Source of the DNA: Alloyangia mangrovi
GTDB taxonomy: Bacteria; Pseudomonadota; Alphaproteobacteria; Rhodobacterales; Rhodobacteraceae
Length of the DNA stretch: 55,142 nt
Assembly: GCF_002300555.2 (NCBI RefSeq)
Contig: NZ_NTHN02000035.1
Location: 1-55,142, forward strand
Direction: 5' to 3'
In this document: piece by piece, positions 35,211 to 45,110 of the stretch
Layout: each line of letters begins with the position of its first letter
How positions within the stretch are numbered: the first letter of the stretch is position 1
Position numbers and translations under genes: made by a program
Notes under the pieces: model-generated
What the model saw: only the letters and a program-made list of their open reading frames with translations
Told to the model about the DNA's origin: nothing
Databases searched by the model: none

Positions 35211-36428
35211 ATGACACAGGACAGCGATCTGCTCATCATCGGCGGCGGCCTCAACGGGCCCGCCCTCGCGCTGGCGGCGGCCAAGGCCGGTCTCAGCGCC
35301 ACCGTCATCGACGCCCTGCCCGCCGAGCTGCGGGCCGAGCCGGAGTTCGACGGCCGCGCCTATGCGCTGGCGCTGGCCTCGGTGCGGCTGCTGGCCAACC
35401 TCGGGCTCTGGGAGCAGCTGGCGCCCGACGCCCAGCCGATGACTGCGATCCGTGTCACCGACGGGCGCGTCGGCGAGGCCGAGGTCTTCCTCGGGCTCGA
35501 TTTCGCCTCCGCGGAGATCGAGGAAGGCCCGATGGGCCATATGGTCGAGGACCGCTTCCTGCGCCGTGCGCTGCTCGAGGCCATGGCCGCCGAGCCGCTG
35601 ATCAGCCACCGCGCCTCGGCGACGGTGGTCGGGCAGGCGGTGGACGTCTCGGGCGTGACGGTGACGCTGGCCGATGGCGGCACCCTGCGCGGGCGGCTGC
35701 TGATCGGCGCCGACGGGCGCAGCAGCGGCACCGCCGCGCGCGCCGGGATCCGGCGCATGGGCTGGAGCTACGGGCAGACCGCACTGGTCTGCGCCATCGC
35801 CCACGAACTGCCGCACGAGGGCGTCGCGCATCAGTTCTTCATGCCGAGCGGGCCGCTGGCGATCCTGCCGCTCACCGGCAACCGCAGCTCGATCGTCTGG
35901 AGCGAGAAGGACGCACTCGCCCGCGCCATCCACGCCCTCCCCGACGACGAGTACCTTCAGGTGCTGCACCCGCGCTTCGGCGACTTCCTTGGCGAGATCT
36001 CCCTCGCAGGGCCGCGCTACACCTACCCGCTGGGGCTGACGCTGGCGAATGCCTTCGTCGCCGACCGGCTGGCGCTGGTAGGGGATGCCGCGCATGGCAT
36101 GCATCCGATCGCCGGGCAGGGGCTCAACGCCGGGCTGCGCGACGTGGCGGCTCTGGCGCATGTGCTGACACATGCGCAGCGGCGTGGCGAGGACATGGCC
36201 TCGCCGCTGGTGCTGGCGCGCTACCAGAGCTGGCGGCGCTTCGACACCGCGGCGCTGGCGGCGGCGACGGACCTCTTCAACCGGCTCTTCTCGAACGACA
36301 ACCCGATCCTTCGGGCAGGGCGCGACTTCGGCATGGCGCTGGTTCAGGGCTTGCCCGGCCTGCGCCGAAACTTCGTGCGCGAGGCGGCGGGGCTGACCGG
36401 CGAGCTGCCGGACCTTATGGCAAAATAA
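35211..36428 (+). CDS. UbiH/UbiF-family FAD-dependent monooxygenase
   Basis: A 405-residue flavoprotein of the ubiquinone-ring hydroxylase family. LLIIGGGLNGPALALAAAKAG is the FAD-binding Rossmann motif; FDGRAYALALASVRLL and LLIGADGRSS follow, then ALVGDAAHGMHPIAGQGLNAGLRD. It probably hydroxylates an octaprenyl/decaprenyl phenol intermediate of ubiquinone; which carbon is not decidable here. ATG 35211 is preferred; 35175 is in frame upstream. A twin-hairpin element follows its stop. Confidence 0.92.
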   Translation: MTQDSDLLIIGGGLNGPALALAAAKAGLSATVIDALPAELRAEPEFDGRAYALALASVRLLANLGLWEQLAPDAQPMTAIRVTDGRVGEAEVFLGLDFASAEIEEGPMGHMVEDRFLRRALLEAMAAEPLISHRASATVVGQAVDVSGVTVTLADGGTLRGRLLIGADGRSSGTAARAGIRRMGWSYGQTALVCAIAHELPHEGVAHQFFMPSGPLAILPLTGNRSSIVWSEKDALARAIHALPDDEYLQVLHPRFGDFLGEISLAGPRYTYPLGLTLANAFVADRLALVGDAAHGMHPIAGQGLNAGLRDVAALAHVLTHAQRRGEDMASPLVLARYQSWRRFDTAALAAATDLFNRLFSNDNPILRAGRDFGMALVQGLPGLRRNFVREAAGLTGELPDLMAK

Positions 36429-36442
36429 GTCTGGGGTCGGCC

Positions 36443-36485
36443 AAGCTCCTTTGAAGGAGTTTGCAACTCTCTTCGAAAAGAGTTG
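36443..36485 (+). repeat. Twin TTCGAA-type hairpins after ubiH (copy B2)
   Basis: About 14 bases after the ubiH stop: CAAGCTCC-TTTGAA-GGAGTTTG directly joined to CAACTCT-CTTCGAAA-AGAGTTG. The layout (two hairpins meeting at TTTGCAA) matches the copy after acpS, though arm sequences differ. Confidence 0.7.
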
Positions 36486-36500
36486 GGTGGATGCAAAGCA

Positions 36501-36540
36501 AACAGCGGGCGGATGCAGTCAACCGCCCGCTGTTCTTTTC
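36501..36540. terminator. Bidirectional intrinsic terminator (ubiH / DUF2125)
   Basis: Perfect 12-bp stem AACAGCGGGCGG / CCGCCCGCTGTT (36501-36512 and 36523-36534) with a 10-base loop, then CTTTTC on the plus strand and TGCTTTGC on the minus strand. It lies between the convergent ubiH and DUF2125 genes. Confidence 0.85.
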
Positions 36541-36545
36541 GGGAG

Positions 36546-38123
36546 TCACTTGATCCGCTGGCCGTTGGCGAGGATCTGGCCCTGGTCGTTCATCTCGATG
36601 GTCGAGGTCTGCGTATCGGGCTCGGAGCCCGGAACGGTGAACATCCCCAGCATCATCCGCGCGCCCATGGCGTCCTGCTGGCTCAGCAGCCCCATGGCGA
36701 TCAGCTTGTCGATGAGCCCGTTGGCGCCGCTGAGATTGAACGTCACCTTGCCTTCGGGCGCGGGCATGCCGCCGAAGCTCTCGGTGTCCTCCTGGTTGAA
36801 GGCGACCTCGCCCTGGCCGGTGATTTTTGCGCCGGCGGCGGAGAGCGTCAGGCTGTTGAGGGTGAGCGCGTTCAGCTCCGCCGGGGCGGCGTCTTCCTGC
36901 TCGAGCCGGGTCAGCCCGGCGGGGTCGAAGACCGAGACCAGCGGCGTCACCTTGCCGGTAAGGTCGAAGGCCAGCGTGGCCGGATCGCGCGGCAGCGTGG
37001 CGCCGGGATCGAAGATACCCCAGATCGCGTCCGACAGGGTCAGCCCGCCGAGGGTCACTCCGAGGGCCATGTCCTGTGGCGTGTCGGATTTGGCCAGCGG
37101 CATTGACAGATTCAGAGCAAGCTCATCGACCGCGGCGCTGACCGGGAAGGGCAGATCGCCGCCCTCGGCCTCGTAGCTGAGCGCCTTGAGCCCGAAGGCA
37201 TAGCTCATCCGGGTCCCGTCGATCGCGCCTTCGAGTGAGCCACCCTGCGAGCTGCTGCTGCCGGTCATCGTCTCGCCGCCGTCGGTCAGGGCAAAGGTGG
37301 TCTGGCCGCTGTCGAAGGTGAGCGTTCCGCTGCCCTCGAAACCGGCGCCCATGATCGCGGCGGCATCGCTGTTGGGGTCCACTTCGGGGATCACCGATTC
37401 GCCTCGGCTGGTCAGGCCGGTCACCCGGCCCGAGACCTGGCCGGTGCTGTCCGACTGCTCGGGATCGCTGCCCGAGAGGTCGTAACGCAGCTCGTCCGCT
37501 TGGTAGCTGTGGCTGTAGCGGCGCTTGCCGTCCGTCGTGGCGACCTCGGAGTTGCCGGAGAGCGGGCCGGTGGCGAGGCTGGCGCTGAACACGTCGCGGG
37601 ACAGCTCCTTGCCCTCCGCCAGCAGGCGCACCAGCTCGAGCCTGGTGGCCTCGGCGCTGTAGGCGTAATTCAGCGCGTCGGGATCACCCGAGGCGACGAG
37701 GCTGAGTCCGTCCTGGGCCAGCTCGAGGGTCATCTCCACCGGCTCCGTGCCCTCTTCGGTGACGCGCACCTCGATCGGCATGGGGCTCGGGAAGCGCAGC
37801 CCGACCGTGCCGTCGCCGAGGTCCTCCAGCGTGAGATCGGCGAGGCCCAGGGTGACATCGCCCGCCGATTGGTCTTCGCTCTCTGGGATCGCCATGCGCA
37901 GGGTCAGATCGCCCAGCATCAGGTTGCCGCCACTCTCGCTTTCGGTGACCGAGACCTCGTAGCCGACGCCCTTGAGCAGCTCTGACAGGTCATCCCAGAC
38001 CTCGGCGGGGGTGACATCGGCATTGGCGGGCAGCGCCAGGGTCAGAGCTGCCGCTCCGACCGTCAGACCTGCGCCCAGGCGAGCGCCATGACCCGCCCCC
38101 GGACCCCCAGTGAGAAACCGCAT
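36546..38123 (-). CDS. DUF2125 domain-containing exported protein
   Basis: A 525-residue protein with an N-terminal signal segment (LGAGLTVGAAALTLALPANA, cleavage likely after ANA) and a long body of beta-type repeats of the DUF2125 family. Alternating LTL/LGDLTLRM/LADLTLED strands suggest an extended beta-sheet, as in lipid-bridge or AsmA-like periplasmic proteins, but that is inference. The ATG at 38123 is used; the upstream TTG adds two residues. It is divergent from the SDR gene. Confidence 0.8.
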   Translation of the reverse strand: MRFLTGGPGAGHGARLGAGLTVGAAALTLALPANADVTPAEVWDDLSELLKGVGYEVSVTESESGGNLMLGDLTLRMAIPESEDQSAGDVTLGLADLTLEDLGDGTVGLRFPSPMPIEVRVTEEGTEPVEMTLELAQDGLSLVASGDPDALNYAYSAEATRLELVRLLAEGKELSRDVFSASLATGPLSGNSEVATTDGKRRYSHSYQADELRYDLSGSDPEQSDSTGQVSGRVTGLTSRGESVIPEVDPNSDAAAIMGAGFEGSGTLTFDSGQTTFALTDGGETMTGSSSSQGGSLEGAIDGTRMSYAFGLKALSYEAEGGDLPFPVSAAVDELALNLSMPLAKSDTPQDMALGVTLGGLTLSDAIWGIFDPGATLPRDPATLAFDLTGKVTPLVSVFDPAGLTRLEQEDAAPAELNALTLNSLTLSAAGAKITGQGEVAFNQEDTESFGGMPAPEGKVTFNLSGANGLIDKLIAMGLLSQQDAMGARMMLGMFTVPGSEPDTQTSTIEMNDQGQILANGQRIK

Positions 38124-38256
38124 ATCCAATCCTTTCAGACGTAGGCCGTAAACAATGGCCTAGAGTTCGCCTCCCCCAGCGTTAGGGTCAAGAGGCTGGA
38201 CCGTGGGTAAGCCAGTGTTTACCAAGAGAGGGATTCTGCAAGCGATGGGGCAAACC

Positions 38257-39006
38257 ATGGACCTGACAGGGAAAACCGCGCTGATCACCGGCGCGAGCCG
38301 GGGGATTGGCGCAGCGGCGGCGCGTCTTTTTGCCGAAGCCGGGGCGAATGTGGCGCTGGTCGCCCGGGGCCGCGAGGCGGTGGCCGAGCTGGCCGGCGAG
38401 ATCGGGCCGAAGGCGATGGCGATCCCCTGCGACATCTCGCGCTACTGGGAGATGGACCAGGCGGTGCAGGCCTGCGTCTCGGCCTTCGGCCGGATTGACG
38501 TGCTGGTGAACAATGCCGGGGTGATCGAGCCGATCGCGCCGCTTGCCGGGGCCGATCCGGGCGCCTGGGGGCAGGTGATCGACGTCAACCTCAAGGGCGT
38601 CTACCACGGCATGCACGCGGCATTGCCGCTGATGCTGGCGGCGGGTGGCGGCACGGTGCTGACCATCGGCTCGGGTGCGGCGCATCACCCGCTCGAGGGC
38701 TGGTCGGCCTATTGTGCCTCGAAGGCGGGGGCGCTGATGCTGACCCGCATGGCCGATGCCGAGTACCGCGACCGGGGCATCCGCGCGATCTCGCTCTCGC
38801 CCGGCACGGTGGCGACGCAGATGCAGCGCACGATCAAGGCCTCTGGGGTGAACCCGGTCAGCGAGCTGAACTGGGAAGACCACATTCCGCCAGAGTGGGT
38901 GGCAAAAGCGTTGCTTTGGATGTGCGGGTCCGAGACCGACGACTACCTCGGCGGCGAGGTTTCGCTGCGCGACGAGGCGGTGCGCCGCGCGATCGGCGTC
39001 GCATGA
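38257..39006 (+). CDS. SDR-family oxidoreductase
   Basis: A 249-residue classical short-chain dehydrogenase. TGASRGIGAA (11-20) binds NAD(P); CDISRY and NNAGV are normal; the active Ser lies in LTIGSGAA and Tyr152-Lys156 in AYCASK. LSPGTVATQMQRTI is the usual cofactor/substrate loop. Starts at 38245 or 38257 are both reasonable; the latter has GGGG upstream. Its stop overlaps the crotonase start (ATGA), so the two form a pair. The substrate is unknown. Confidence 0.9.
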   Translation: MDLTGKTALITGASRGIGAAAARLFAEAGANVALVARGREAVAELAGEIGPKAMAIPCDISRYWEMDQAVQACVSAFGRIDVLVNNAGVIEPIAPLAGADPGAWGQVIDVNLKGVYHGMHAALPLMLAAGGGTVLTIGSGAAHHPLEGWSAYCASKAGALMLTRMADAEYRDRGIRAISLSPGTVATQMQRTIKASGVNPVSELNWEDHIPPEWVAKALLWMCGSETDDYLGGEVSLRDEAVRRAIGVA

Positions 39007-39611
39007 TCTCGCTCGCGCAGGAGGGCGGCTACTGGCTGGTGGTGATCGACCGTCCCGAGAAGGCCAATTCGCTGACTCCGGAGATGCTGGAGCGCCTCTG
39101 CCAGATCGCCGAGGCGGCCCGCTCGGCGCAGGTGCTGGTGATCACCGGCACCGGACGCGTGTTCTCGGCCGGGGCGGACCTCGAGGCGGCGCGGGCGGGG
39201 CTCGCGACCTCGGGGCTCTGGGAACGGCTGTCGGGTGCCATCGCAGGGCTGCCGGGGCTGACCATCTGCGCGCTCAACGGCACGTTGGCGGGCGGGGCCA
39301 TGGGCATGGCGCTGGCCTGTGACCTGCGCATCGCCGTGCCGGGGGCCAAGGTCTTCTATCCGGTGATGAAGCTGGGCTTCCTGCCGCAGCCCTCGGATCC
39401 GGTGAGGCTTGCAGCTTTGGTAGGCCCGGCGCGGGCGAAGATGATTCTGATGGCGGGGCAGAAGGTGCCGGTGGAAGAAGCGCAAGACTGGGGGCTGATC
39501 GATCGCATTGTGGCGCCGGAGGAGTTGCTGGCCACGGCGCGCTCTCTGGCCGAGGACACGCTGGCCGCCGACCCGGCGCATGCGGCTGGGATCAAGGCGC
39601 TCATCTCCTGA
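39003..39611 (+). CDS. Enoyl-CoA hydratase/isomerase-like (crotonase fold) protein
   Basis: A 202-residue crotonase-fold protein, shorter than the usual 255-265. VIDRPEKANSLTPEML and the oxyanion-hole segment FSAGADLEA are present, as is ALNGTLAGGAMGMALACDLRIA. The two catalytic glutamates of enoyl-CoA hydratase are absent: Gly takes the place of Glu144 (GGAMGMAL) and the second site reads YPVMKLG. Typical hydratase action is thus unlikely. It is tied to the SDR gene by a four-base overlap. Confidence 0.82.
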   Translation: MISLAQEGGYWLVVIDRPEKANSLTPEMLERLCQIAEAARSAQVLVITGTGRVFSAGADLEAARAGLATSGLWERLSGAIAGLPGLTICALNGTLAGGAMGMALACDLRIAVPGAKVFYPVMKLGFLPQPSDPVRLAALVGPARAKMILMAGQKVPVEEAQDWGLIDRIVAPEELLATARSLAEDTLAADPAHAAGIKALIS

Positions 39612-39707
39612 GGCAGGGCGCGCCCACCGTCGGTGCGCGTGGGTCGGTCACCCGGTAGACATGTCCAGGGCGCGGAAGGCTTGTGCACGCGGCCCGGAGG
39701 TGATGGC

Positions 39708-41843
39708 TCAGGCCGCACGGCTATGCGGTGGATGGGCGTCCTGCGGGGCGCGCAGGTCGAATTCGCTGACCAGCGCCGACAGCCGCTGTGCGCCCTCGGC
39801 GAGTTCGGTCGAGGCGTCGCGGCTGGCATCGGCGACCTCGATGTTCTGCGAGGTGAGGTCGCGCAACCGGGTCATGGCGTTGTTCACGCCCTGAAGCTCG
39901 CGGTTCTGCGCCTCGGCGGCGGCGCTGATGTTCGAGAGCACCTCGTCGACCCGGAGGATCTGTTCGAGGATCGCCTGCAGCGCCTCGCCGGTTTCGCCTA
40001 CGAGGTTGACGCCGCCGCTGACTTCGCGGGCGCTTTCCTCGATCAGCCCCTTGATCTCGAGCGCGGCGTCGGCGGAGCGGCTGGCGAGCCCCTGCACTTC
40101 CATGGCGACCACGGCGAAACCCTTGCCCGACTCGCCGGCGCGCGCGGCTTCGACCCCGGCGTTGAGTGCCAGGAGATTGGTCTGGAAGGAGATATCCTCG
40201 ATCACTGCGGTGATCTGCGCGATGCGCCCCGAGCTTTCGGCGATGCGATCCATGGCGGCCACGGCATTGCGTACCACCTCGCCGGAGCGGTCGGCGCGTC
40301 CCTTGGCCTCGTCGGCGAGGTCCTTCACGTCCTTCAGCGCGCCATTGGTCTCTGCCAGCGTGCTTGTCAGCCCCGAGACTGTCTCGGCGGTGCTGCTGAT
40401 GGTTTCGACCTGCGCGGCCGTGCGTTCGGCGAGATCGGCGGCCGAGCCGCGCAGCCCGCGCGAGCGTTGCTCGATCTCTCCGACGGTGCCGGAGACGGCG
40501 CGCATCACTTCGCGCAGGCGGGCGGTGGCGGTGTTGAAGTCATTGCGGATCGCGTCGTATTCCTCGGCCAAGGGCTCGTCGAAACGCAATGTCAGGTCGG
40601 CCCGGGCCAACGCGTTCAGCCCCTCGGTGACGAGATCGACCACCTGCTGGTGGCGGGCGTTGAGCCGGGCCTCGTCCTCGGCGCGCTTTTCGATGGCGGC
40701 CCGCGAGAGCTGCTTGAAGCGATAGATCGACTGCGCCATGCGTCCGATCTCGCCACGGCTGTTGATGTGGGGCACCCAAGCCTCGAACCGGCCGTCGACG
40801 AACTCCATCATCACCGTGGTGAGCCGCCCGAGCCGCCGGGTGACGAACTCGGCGATCAGCACCCCGATCCCGGCCATGGCGAGGGCGGCCAGAAGCGTCA
40901 GCGCACCTGTGATCATGAGGGTGCTGCGCGCCTCCTGCGCGGTGGATAGCGCCAGCGCCGAGGTTTTCTTGCTGAGCCGGGTCTCGGCCTCGCGGAGCGC
41001 ATCGATCCAGGCCGTCGAGGCAGTGAACCAGGCAGGGGCGGTGAGCGCGCCGCGCTCGCCCCCGTAGGGCAAAGCCGAGATCATTTCGACCATCGGTGCC
41101 ACGGCCTGAGCGGCGGGTGTGGCGCGCAGATCGTCGAGCAGGGCAGGGTCCTGGAGAACCAGCGCCGCGCGCGCGAGGGAGGCGTTTTCACGGGCGGTGA
41201 GCTCCATGAAGCGGCGGTGCACCTGCGGTGGGAAGACATCGGTGCCGAGCCCGGTGGCGCCCATGGCCCGGGCGAGCCCGGCGCTTTCCTTGGCGAGCCC
41301 GATTTCTTCATGCGCCTCCATGAGGGCGCCTGTCGCCGGGGAGCGCGCGATGTCACGCATGTGGCTTCCGGCGGCGAGCAGCAGGTTCACCAACGCGGTG
41401 TAGGTCCCGGCCAGCTCGGGCACGGTCAGGGTGAAGCGATCGATCTTTTCGCGAAGGTCGGGGAGGGCGGCGATCTGCTTGCGGAGGTTGGCCATGGTTG
41501 TGGTGGCGGCAGCTTCGGCCTCGGGCACGGCGTCGAAGAACCCGGCAAGTACGGCGTCGGTGGCGCTGCGCTGCGCCACCAGCTCGGCGGCGAAATTCTT
41601 GCCACGGGACGAGGTCAAGCCGGCTGAATAGCCGCGTTCCTTCTGCAGCTCGTGCACAAGGTCGGCGAAAACCTCGGCCTCGGTTGCGATGCGCGCGACC
41701 CGCTCGAGCGTTTCGGCGTTGCGGTTCAGGCGCAGCACCTCCTGCCCGGAGAAAAAGAACACCAGCGCCAGAAGGGGTCCGAGCGCGCCGAGAAGCATCA
41801 GTCGCAGGCTCATTGGCAGAATTCCGTCCAGAAGGGCAAGCAT
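39708..41843 (-). CDS. Methyl-accepting chemotaxis protein with NIT sensor domain
   Basis: A 711-residue chemoreceptor. TM1 (about 10-32) is followed by a periplasmic NIT domain, recognised by VHELQKERGYSAGLTSSRG and VAQRSATDAVL, the family associated with nitrate/nitrite sensing. TM2 (about 308-330) leads into HAMP and a signalling domain with FQTNLLALNAGVEAARAGESGKGFAVVA. There is no C-terminal CheR-docking pentapeptide. ATG 41813 is an alternative start. No che genes lie nearby. Nitrate sensing is inferred from domain type only. Confidence 0.9.
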   Translation of the reverse strand: MLALLDGILPMSLRLMLLGALGPLLALVFFFSGQEVLRLNRNAETLERVARIATEAEVFADLVHELQKERGYSAGLTSSRGKNFAAELVAQRSATDAVLAGFFDAVPEAEAAATTTMANLRKQIAALPDLREKIDRFTLTVPELAGTYTALVNLLLAAGSHMRDIARSPATGALMEAHEEIGLAKESAGLARAMGATGLGTDVFPPQVHRRFMELTARENASLARAALVLQDPALLDDLRATPAAQAVAPMVEMISALPYGGERGALTAPAWFTASTAWIDALREAETRLSKKTSALALSTAQEARSTLMITGALTLLAALAMAGIGVLIAEFVTRRLGRLTTVMMEFVDGRFEAWVPHINSRGEIGRMAQSIYRFKQLSRAAIEKRAEDEARLNARHQQVVDLVTEGLNALARADLTLRFDEPLAEEYDAIRNDFNTATARLREVMRAVSGTVGEIEQRSRGLRGSAADLAERTAAQVETISSTAETVSGLTSTLAETNGALKDVKDLADEAKGRADRSGEVVRNAVAAMDRIAESSGRIAQITAVIEDISFQTNLLALNAGVEAARAGESGKGFAVVAMEVQGLASRSADAALEIKGLIEESAREVSGGVNLVGETGEALQAILEQILRVDEVLSNISAAAEAQNRELQGVNNAMTRLRDLTSQNIEVADASRDASTELAEGAQRLSALVSEFDLRAPQDAHPPHSRAA

Positions 41844-41969
41844 GGACCTTGTGGACCCGGACAGGTGAAGACTTGCTGAACGGCGCCAGCGGGCGGGCAG
41901 GAATATGTCGCGAAATTGAACGGTCTTATGGCGCCCCGCCCGATCCGAGCGGGACGCCGGAGCTTCGTG

Positions 41970-42890
41970 TCAGTTCAGCGCGGCGGTCATGGCTGCCTTG
42001 GCGTCGCCGCCGTCCAGCGTTGTGACGCCGTCGAGCCAGCTGTCGAGCACGCCGGCGTTGGCCTTCAGCCAGGCGGTGGCGGCCTTGTCGGGGTCGGTGC
42101 CTTCGTTGAGGATCGCGCCCATGATCTCGTTCTCCATCTGCAGCGAGAATTCGAGGTTCTCCAGTAGCTTGCCGACGTTGGGGCATTCCTCGACATAGCC
42201 GGCGCGGGTGTTGGTGTAGACCGTGGCGCCGCCGAAATCCGGGCCGAACCAGTCGTCGCCGCCCGACAGGTAGGTGAGGTCGAAGTTGGCGTTCATCGGA
42301 TGCGGCTCCCAGCCGAGGAAGACGATCGGCTCGTCACGCTTGGTGGCGCGGTCGACCTGCGCCAGCATGCCCTGCTCGGAGCTTTCCTTGACGTCGAACG
42401 CGCTGAGACCGAAAGCATCGGCCTCGATCATGTCGAGGATCAGCCGGTTGCCGTCGTTGCCCGGCTCGATGCCGTAGATGGTCTCGTCGAGCTCATCGGC
42501 ATGGGCGGCGATGTCGGCGAAATCGGTGAGGCCGAGTGCGGCGCCGGCGGCATTTGTGGCCAGCGTGTACTTTGCCCCTTCGAGGTTGGCACGGACGGTG
42601 TCGACCGAGCCTTTCTCGCGGTAGGGGGCGATGTCGCCCTCCATCGTGGGCATCCAATTGCCGAGGAAGACATCGACGTCGCCGCGGTCCATCGAGGTGT
42701 AGGTGACCGGCACCGAGAGCACCTTGATGTCGGTGTCATAGCCGAGGGCCTGCAGCACAACGGTGGTGGCGGCGGTGGTGGCGGTGATGTCGGTCCAGCC
42801 GACGTCCGAGAAAGTGATGCTGTCGCAATCTGCCTGTGCGGCGCCGGCACTGGCCAACGCGGCGAAGAGCGCGAGGCGGCAAATAGTCAT
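41970..42890 (-). CDS. choX: Choline/glycine-betaine ABC transporter substrate-binding protein (ChoX-like)
   Basis: A 306-residue periplasmic binding protein with a signal peptide ([15 protein letters not shown]). [22 protein letters not shown] and [10 protein letters not shown] place Trp residues where ChoX of rhizobia builds the aromatic box for the trimethylammonium group. AGGGGACA supports ATG 42890. No permease or ATPase gene is next to it, so the protein is an orphan here. It is divergent from ade. Confidence 0.88.
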   Translation of the reverse strand: MTICRLALFAALASAGAAQADCDSITFSDVGWTDITATTAATTVVLQALGYDTDIKVLSVPVTYTSMDRGDVDVFLGNWMPTMEGDIAPYREKGSVDTVRANLEGAKYTLATNAAGAALGLTDFADIAAHADELDETIYGIEPGNDGNRLILDMIEADAFGLSAFDVKESSEQGMLAQVDRATKRDEPIVFLGWEPHPMNANFDLTYLSGGDDWFGPDFGGATVYTNTRAGYVEECPNVGKLLENLEFSLQMENEIMGAILNEGTDPDKAATAWLKANAGVLDSWLDGVTTLDGGDAKAAMTAALN

Positions 42891-43057
42891 GATCTTGTCC
42901 CCTGTTGGTTCTTTGTGCGCGCAAGTAAGCGCCCTTCGCCAATGCTTTGCAACCGGGCGGCGCGCAAGGCCTCTCGCCTTTCGGGCGCGGGCTGTGGCAG
43001 GCTGCGCAAAACACGACAACAAGGCACAACAGCAAGACCGGCGGACGGAGGCAGGCA

Positions 43058-44756
43058 ATGGCGGAACTCGAGACGAAGATCGCGCAGGGGCGCGGCGACG
43101 AGGCGGCGGACCTGGTGCTCAAGGGGGGGGCGCATCCTCGACCTGGTCACCGGCGAGCTGATCGCGGGCGACGTGGCGATCTGCGAGGATACGATCGTCG
43201 GGGTCTATGAGAGCTACGAGGGGCGCGAGGAGATCGACGTGGCGGGCGCGATCCTGGTGCCCGGGTTCATCGATACGCATCTGCACATCGAGAGCTCGCT
43301 GGTCACCCCCTTCGAGTTCGACCGCTGCGTGACGCCGCGCGGGGTGACCACGGCGATCTGCGACCCGCATGAGATCGCCAACGTGATCGGCGCGGCGGGC
43401 ATCCGCTACTTCCAGCAGGCCTCGGCGCACACGCTGATGGACATCCGGGTGCAGCTGTCGTCCTGCGTGCCTTCCACCCACATGGAGACCGCCGGGGCCG
43501 AGCTGCTGGCCGAGGATATCGCCGCGCTGATGGGCCATCCCTCGGGCATCGGGCTGGCGGAATTCATGAATTACCCCGGGGTGATCCATCGCGATCCCGA
43601 GGCGATGAAGAAATTGAAGCTCTTCGAAGGCGGGCATGTGGACGGCCATTGCCCGCTGCTGTCGGGGCGGGACCTCAATGCCTATGTGGCGGCGGGCATC
43701 CGCACCGAGCACGAGGCGACCAGCGCCGAGGAGGCGCTGGAGAAGCTGCGCAAGGGGATGCGGGTGTTGATCCGCGAGGGGTCGGTGTCCAAAGACCTGC
43801 ACGCGCTGCAGCCGCTGCTAAGCGAGCGGACCTCGCCCTACATGTGCCTTTGCACCGACGACCGGAACCCGCTGGACATCGGCGAGCACGGGCATCTCGA
43901 TTACATGATCCGCACGCTGATCGAACTGGGTACGCCGCCCTTGGCTGCCTACCGTGCGGCGTCGTTGTCGGCGGCCGAGGCCTTCGGTCTCAAGGACCGC
44001 GGCATGATCGCGCCGGGCAAGCGGGCGGATATCGTCGCCATCGACAGCCTTGAAGGGTGCCACGCGCAGCTGGTGCTGGCAGGCGGCGTGGTGGTGGAGG
44101 ATGCCGCCTTTGCCGCGCGCGAGACGATCCCCGAGGTGGGGCGCTCTTCGGTGCATGCACCGAGGCTCGACGCGCAGAGTTTCCGCGCCACCGCCAACCG
44201 CGAGGAGACTGATGTGATCGGCATCCGCGAGGGGCAGATCCTCACCGACCACCTGCACGAGACAGTGGTTATCGAGAACGGTGACAAGGCGCCCGACGTG
44301 GCGCGCGATCTGATCCGCATCGCGGTGGTCGAGCGGCATGGCAAGAACGGCAATATCGCCACGGGTTTCGTGCGCGGCTTCGGGCTGCAGAAGGGAGCGA
44401 TCGCCTCGACCGTCTGCCACGACCATCACAACATCGCCTGCGTCGGCGCGGATTACGCCGACATGGCGCTGGCGTCGAACCGTCTGGCGGAGATAGAGGG
44501 TGGCTTCGTCGTAGCGGCCGAGGGGAGGATCCTCGCCGAGCTGGCGCTGCCGGTGGCGGGGCTGATGAGCCTCTTGCCCTTCGAAGAGGTACGCGACCGG
44601 CTGGTCGAGCTGCGCGCCGCGGCGCGCAGTCTTGGCGTGACGCTGGAGGAGCCCTTCCTTCAGCTTGCCTTCCTTGCGCTGCCGGTAATCCCCGCGCTGA
44701 AAATCACCGACCGCGGCATGGTGGATGTCACCAAGTTCGAGATCATCCCCGGCTGA
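43058..44756 (+). pseudogene. ade: Adenine deaminase, frame broken by one extra G
   Basis: An adenine deaminase of about 566 residues (adenine to hypoxanthine, purine salvage). The first frame, from ATG 43058 with GGAGG upstream, reads [13 protein letters not shown]; the second continues [17 protein letters not shown], then the metal motif [30 protein letters not shown] and CTDDRNPLD, with the C-terminal adenase domain to 44756. They join at eight G (43123-43130); seven restores one frame. It ends six bases before the convergent small acidic protein gene. Confidence 0.88.
43123..43130. repeat. Eight-G tract at the ade frame break
   Basis: Seven G would read [15 protein letters not shown] in one frame. 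It is the longest G run in a gene here. Confidence 0.9.
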
Positions 44757-44762
44757 GCGGGA

Positions 44763-45110
44763 TCACTCCTCGTCGTCGTCCTCGTCATCGTCGTAGAACG
44801 GCGTAACCTGGGCGACGATCACCGAGTTTTCCTCAAGTGCGCGGGCCATCAGCTCGCGCTCGGCCTCGTCGATCTCCATGCCCTGCGCGACACGCTCTTC
44901 CTCGGTGCCGTAGCCGGTCACGTCGAGCGGGTTCATGTCGGCCTGCTTGAGGATCGCCACGGTCTCGCGCACCGCCTCGGCCTCGTCCACGCCCGAGGCG
45001 TAGCAGAGCAGCCCGGCGCCGGTCGCGCCCTTGGGAAGGCCGTCGCCATCCTTGCGGCCGACTTCGACCAGGAGCGTGTAGACCTGCTGTTTTGACGGTT
45101 TCTTGCCCAT
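44763..45110 (-). CDS. Small conserved-looking protein with acidic tail
   Basis: A 115-residue cytosolic protein that I do not recognise. It begins MGKKPSKQQVYTLLVEVGRKDGDGLPKGATGAGLLCYASG, has a helical middle (DEAEAVRETVAILKQADM) and a tail with eight or more Asp/Glu (YDDDEDDDEE). The ATG at 45110 is preferred over the longer reading because the extension is not protein-like. It converges on ade with a six-base gap. Confidence 0.6.
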   Translation of the reverse strand: MGKKPSKQQVYTLLVEVGRKDGDGLPKGATGAGLLCYASGVDEAEAVRETVAILKQADMNPLDVTGYGTEEERVAQGMEIDEAERELMARALEENSVIVAQVTPFYDDDEDDDEE

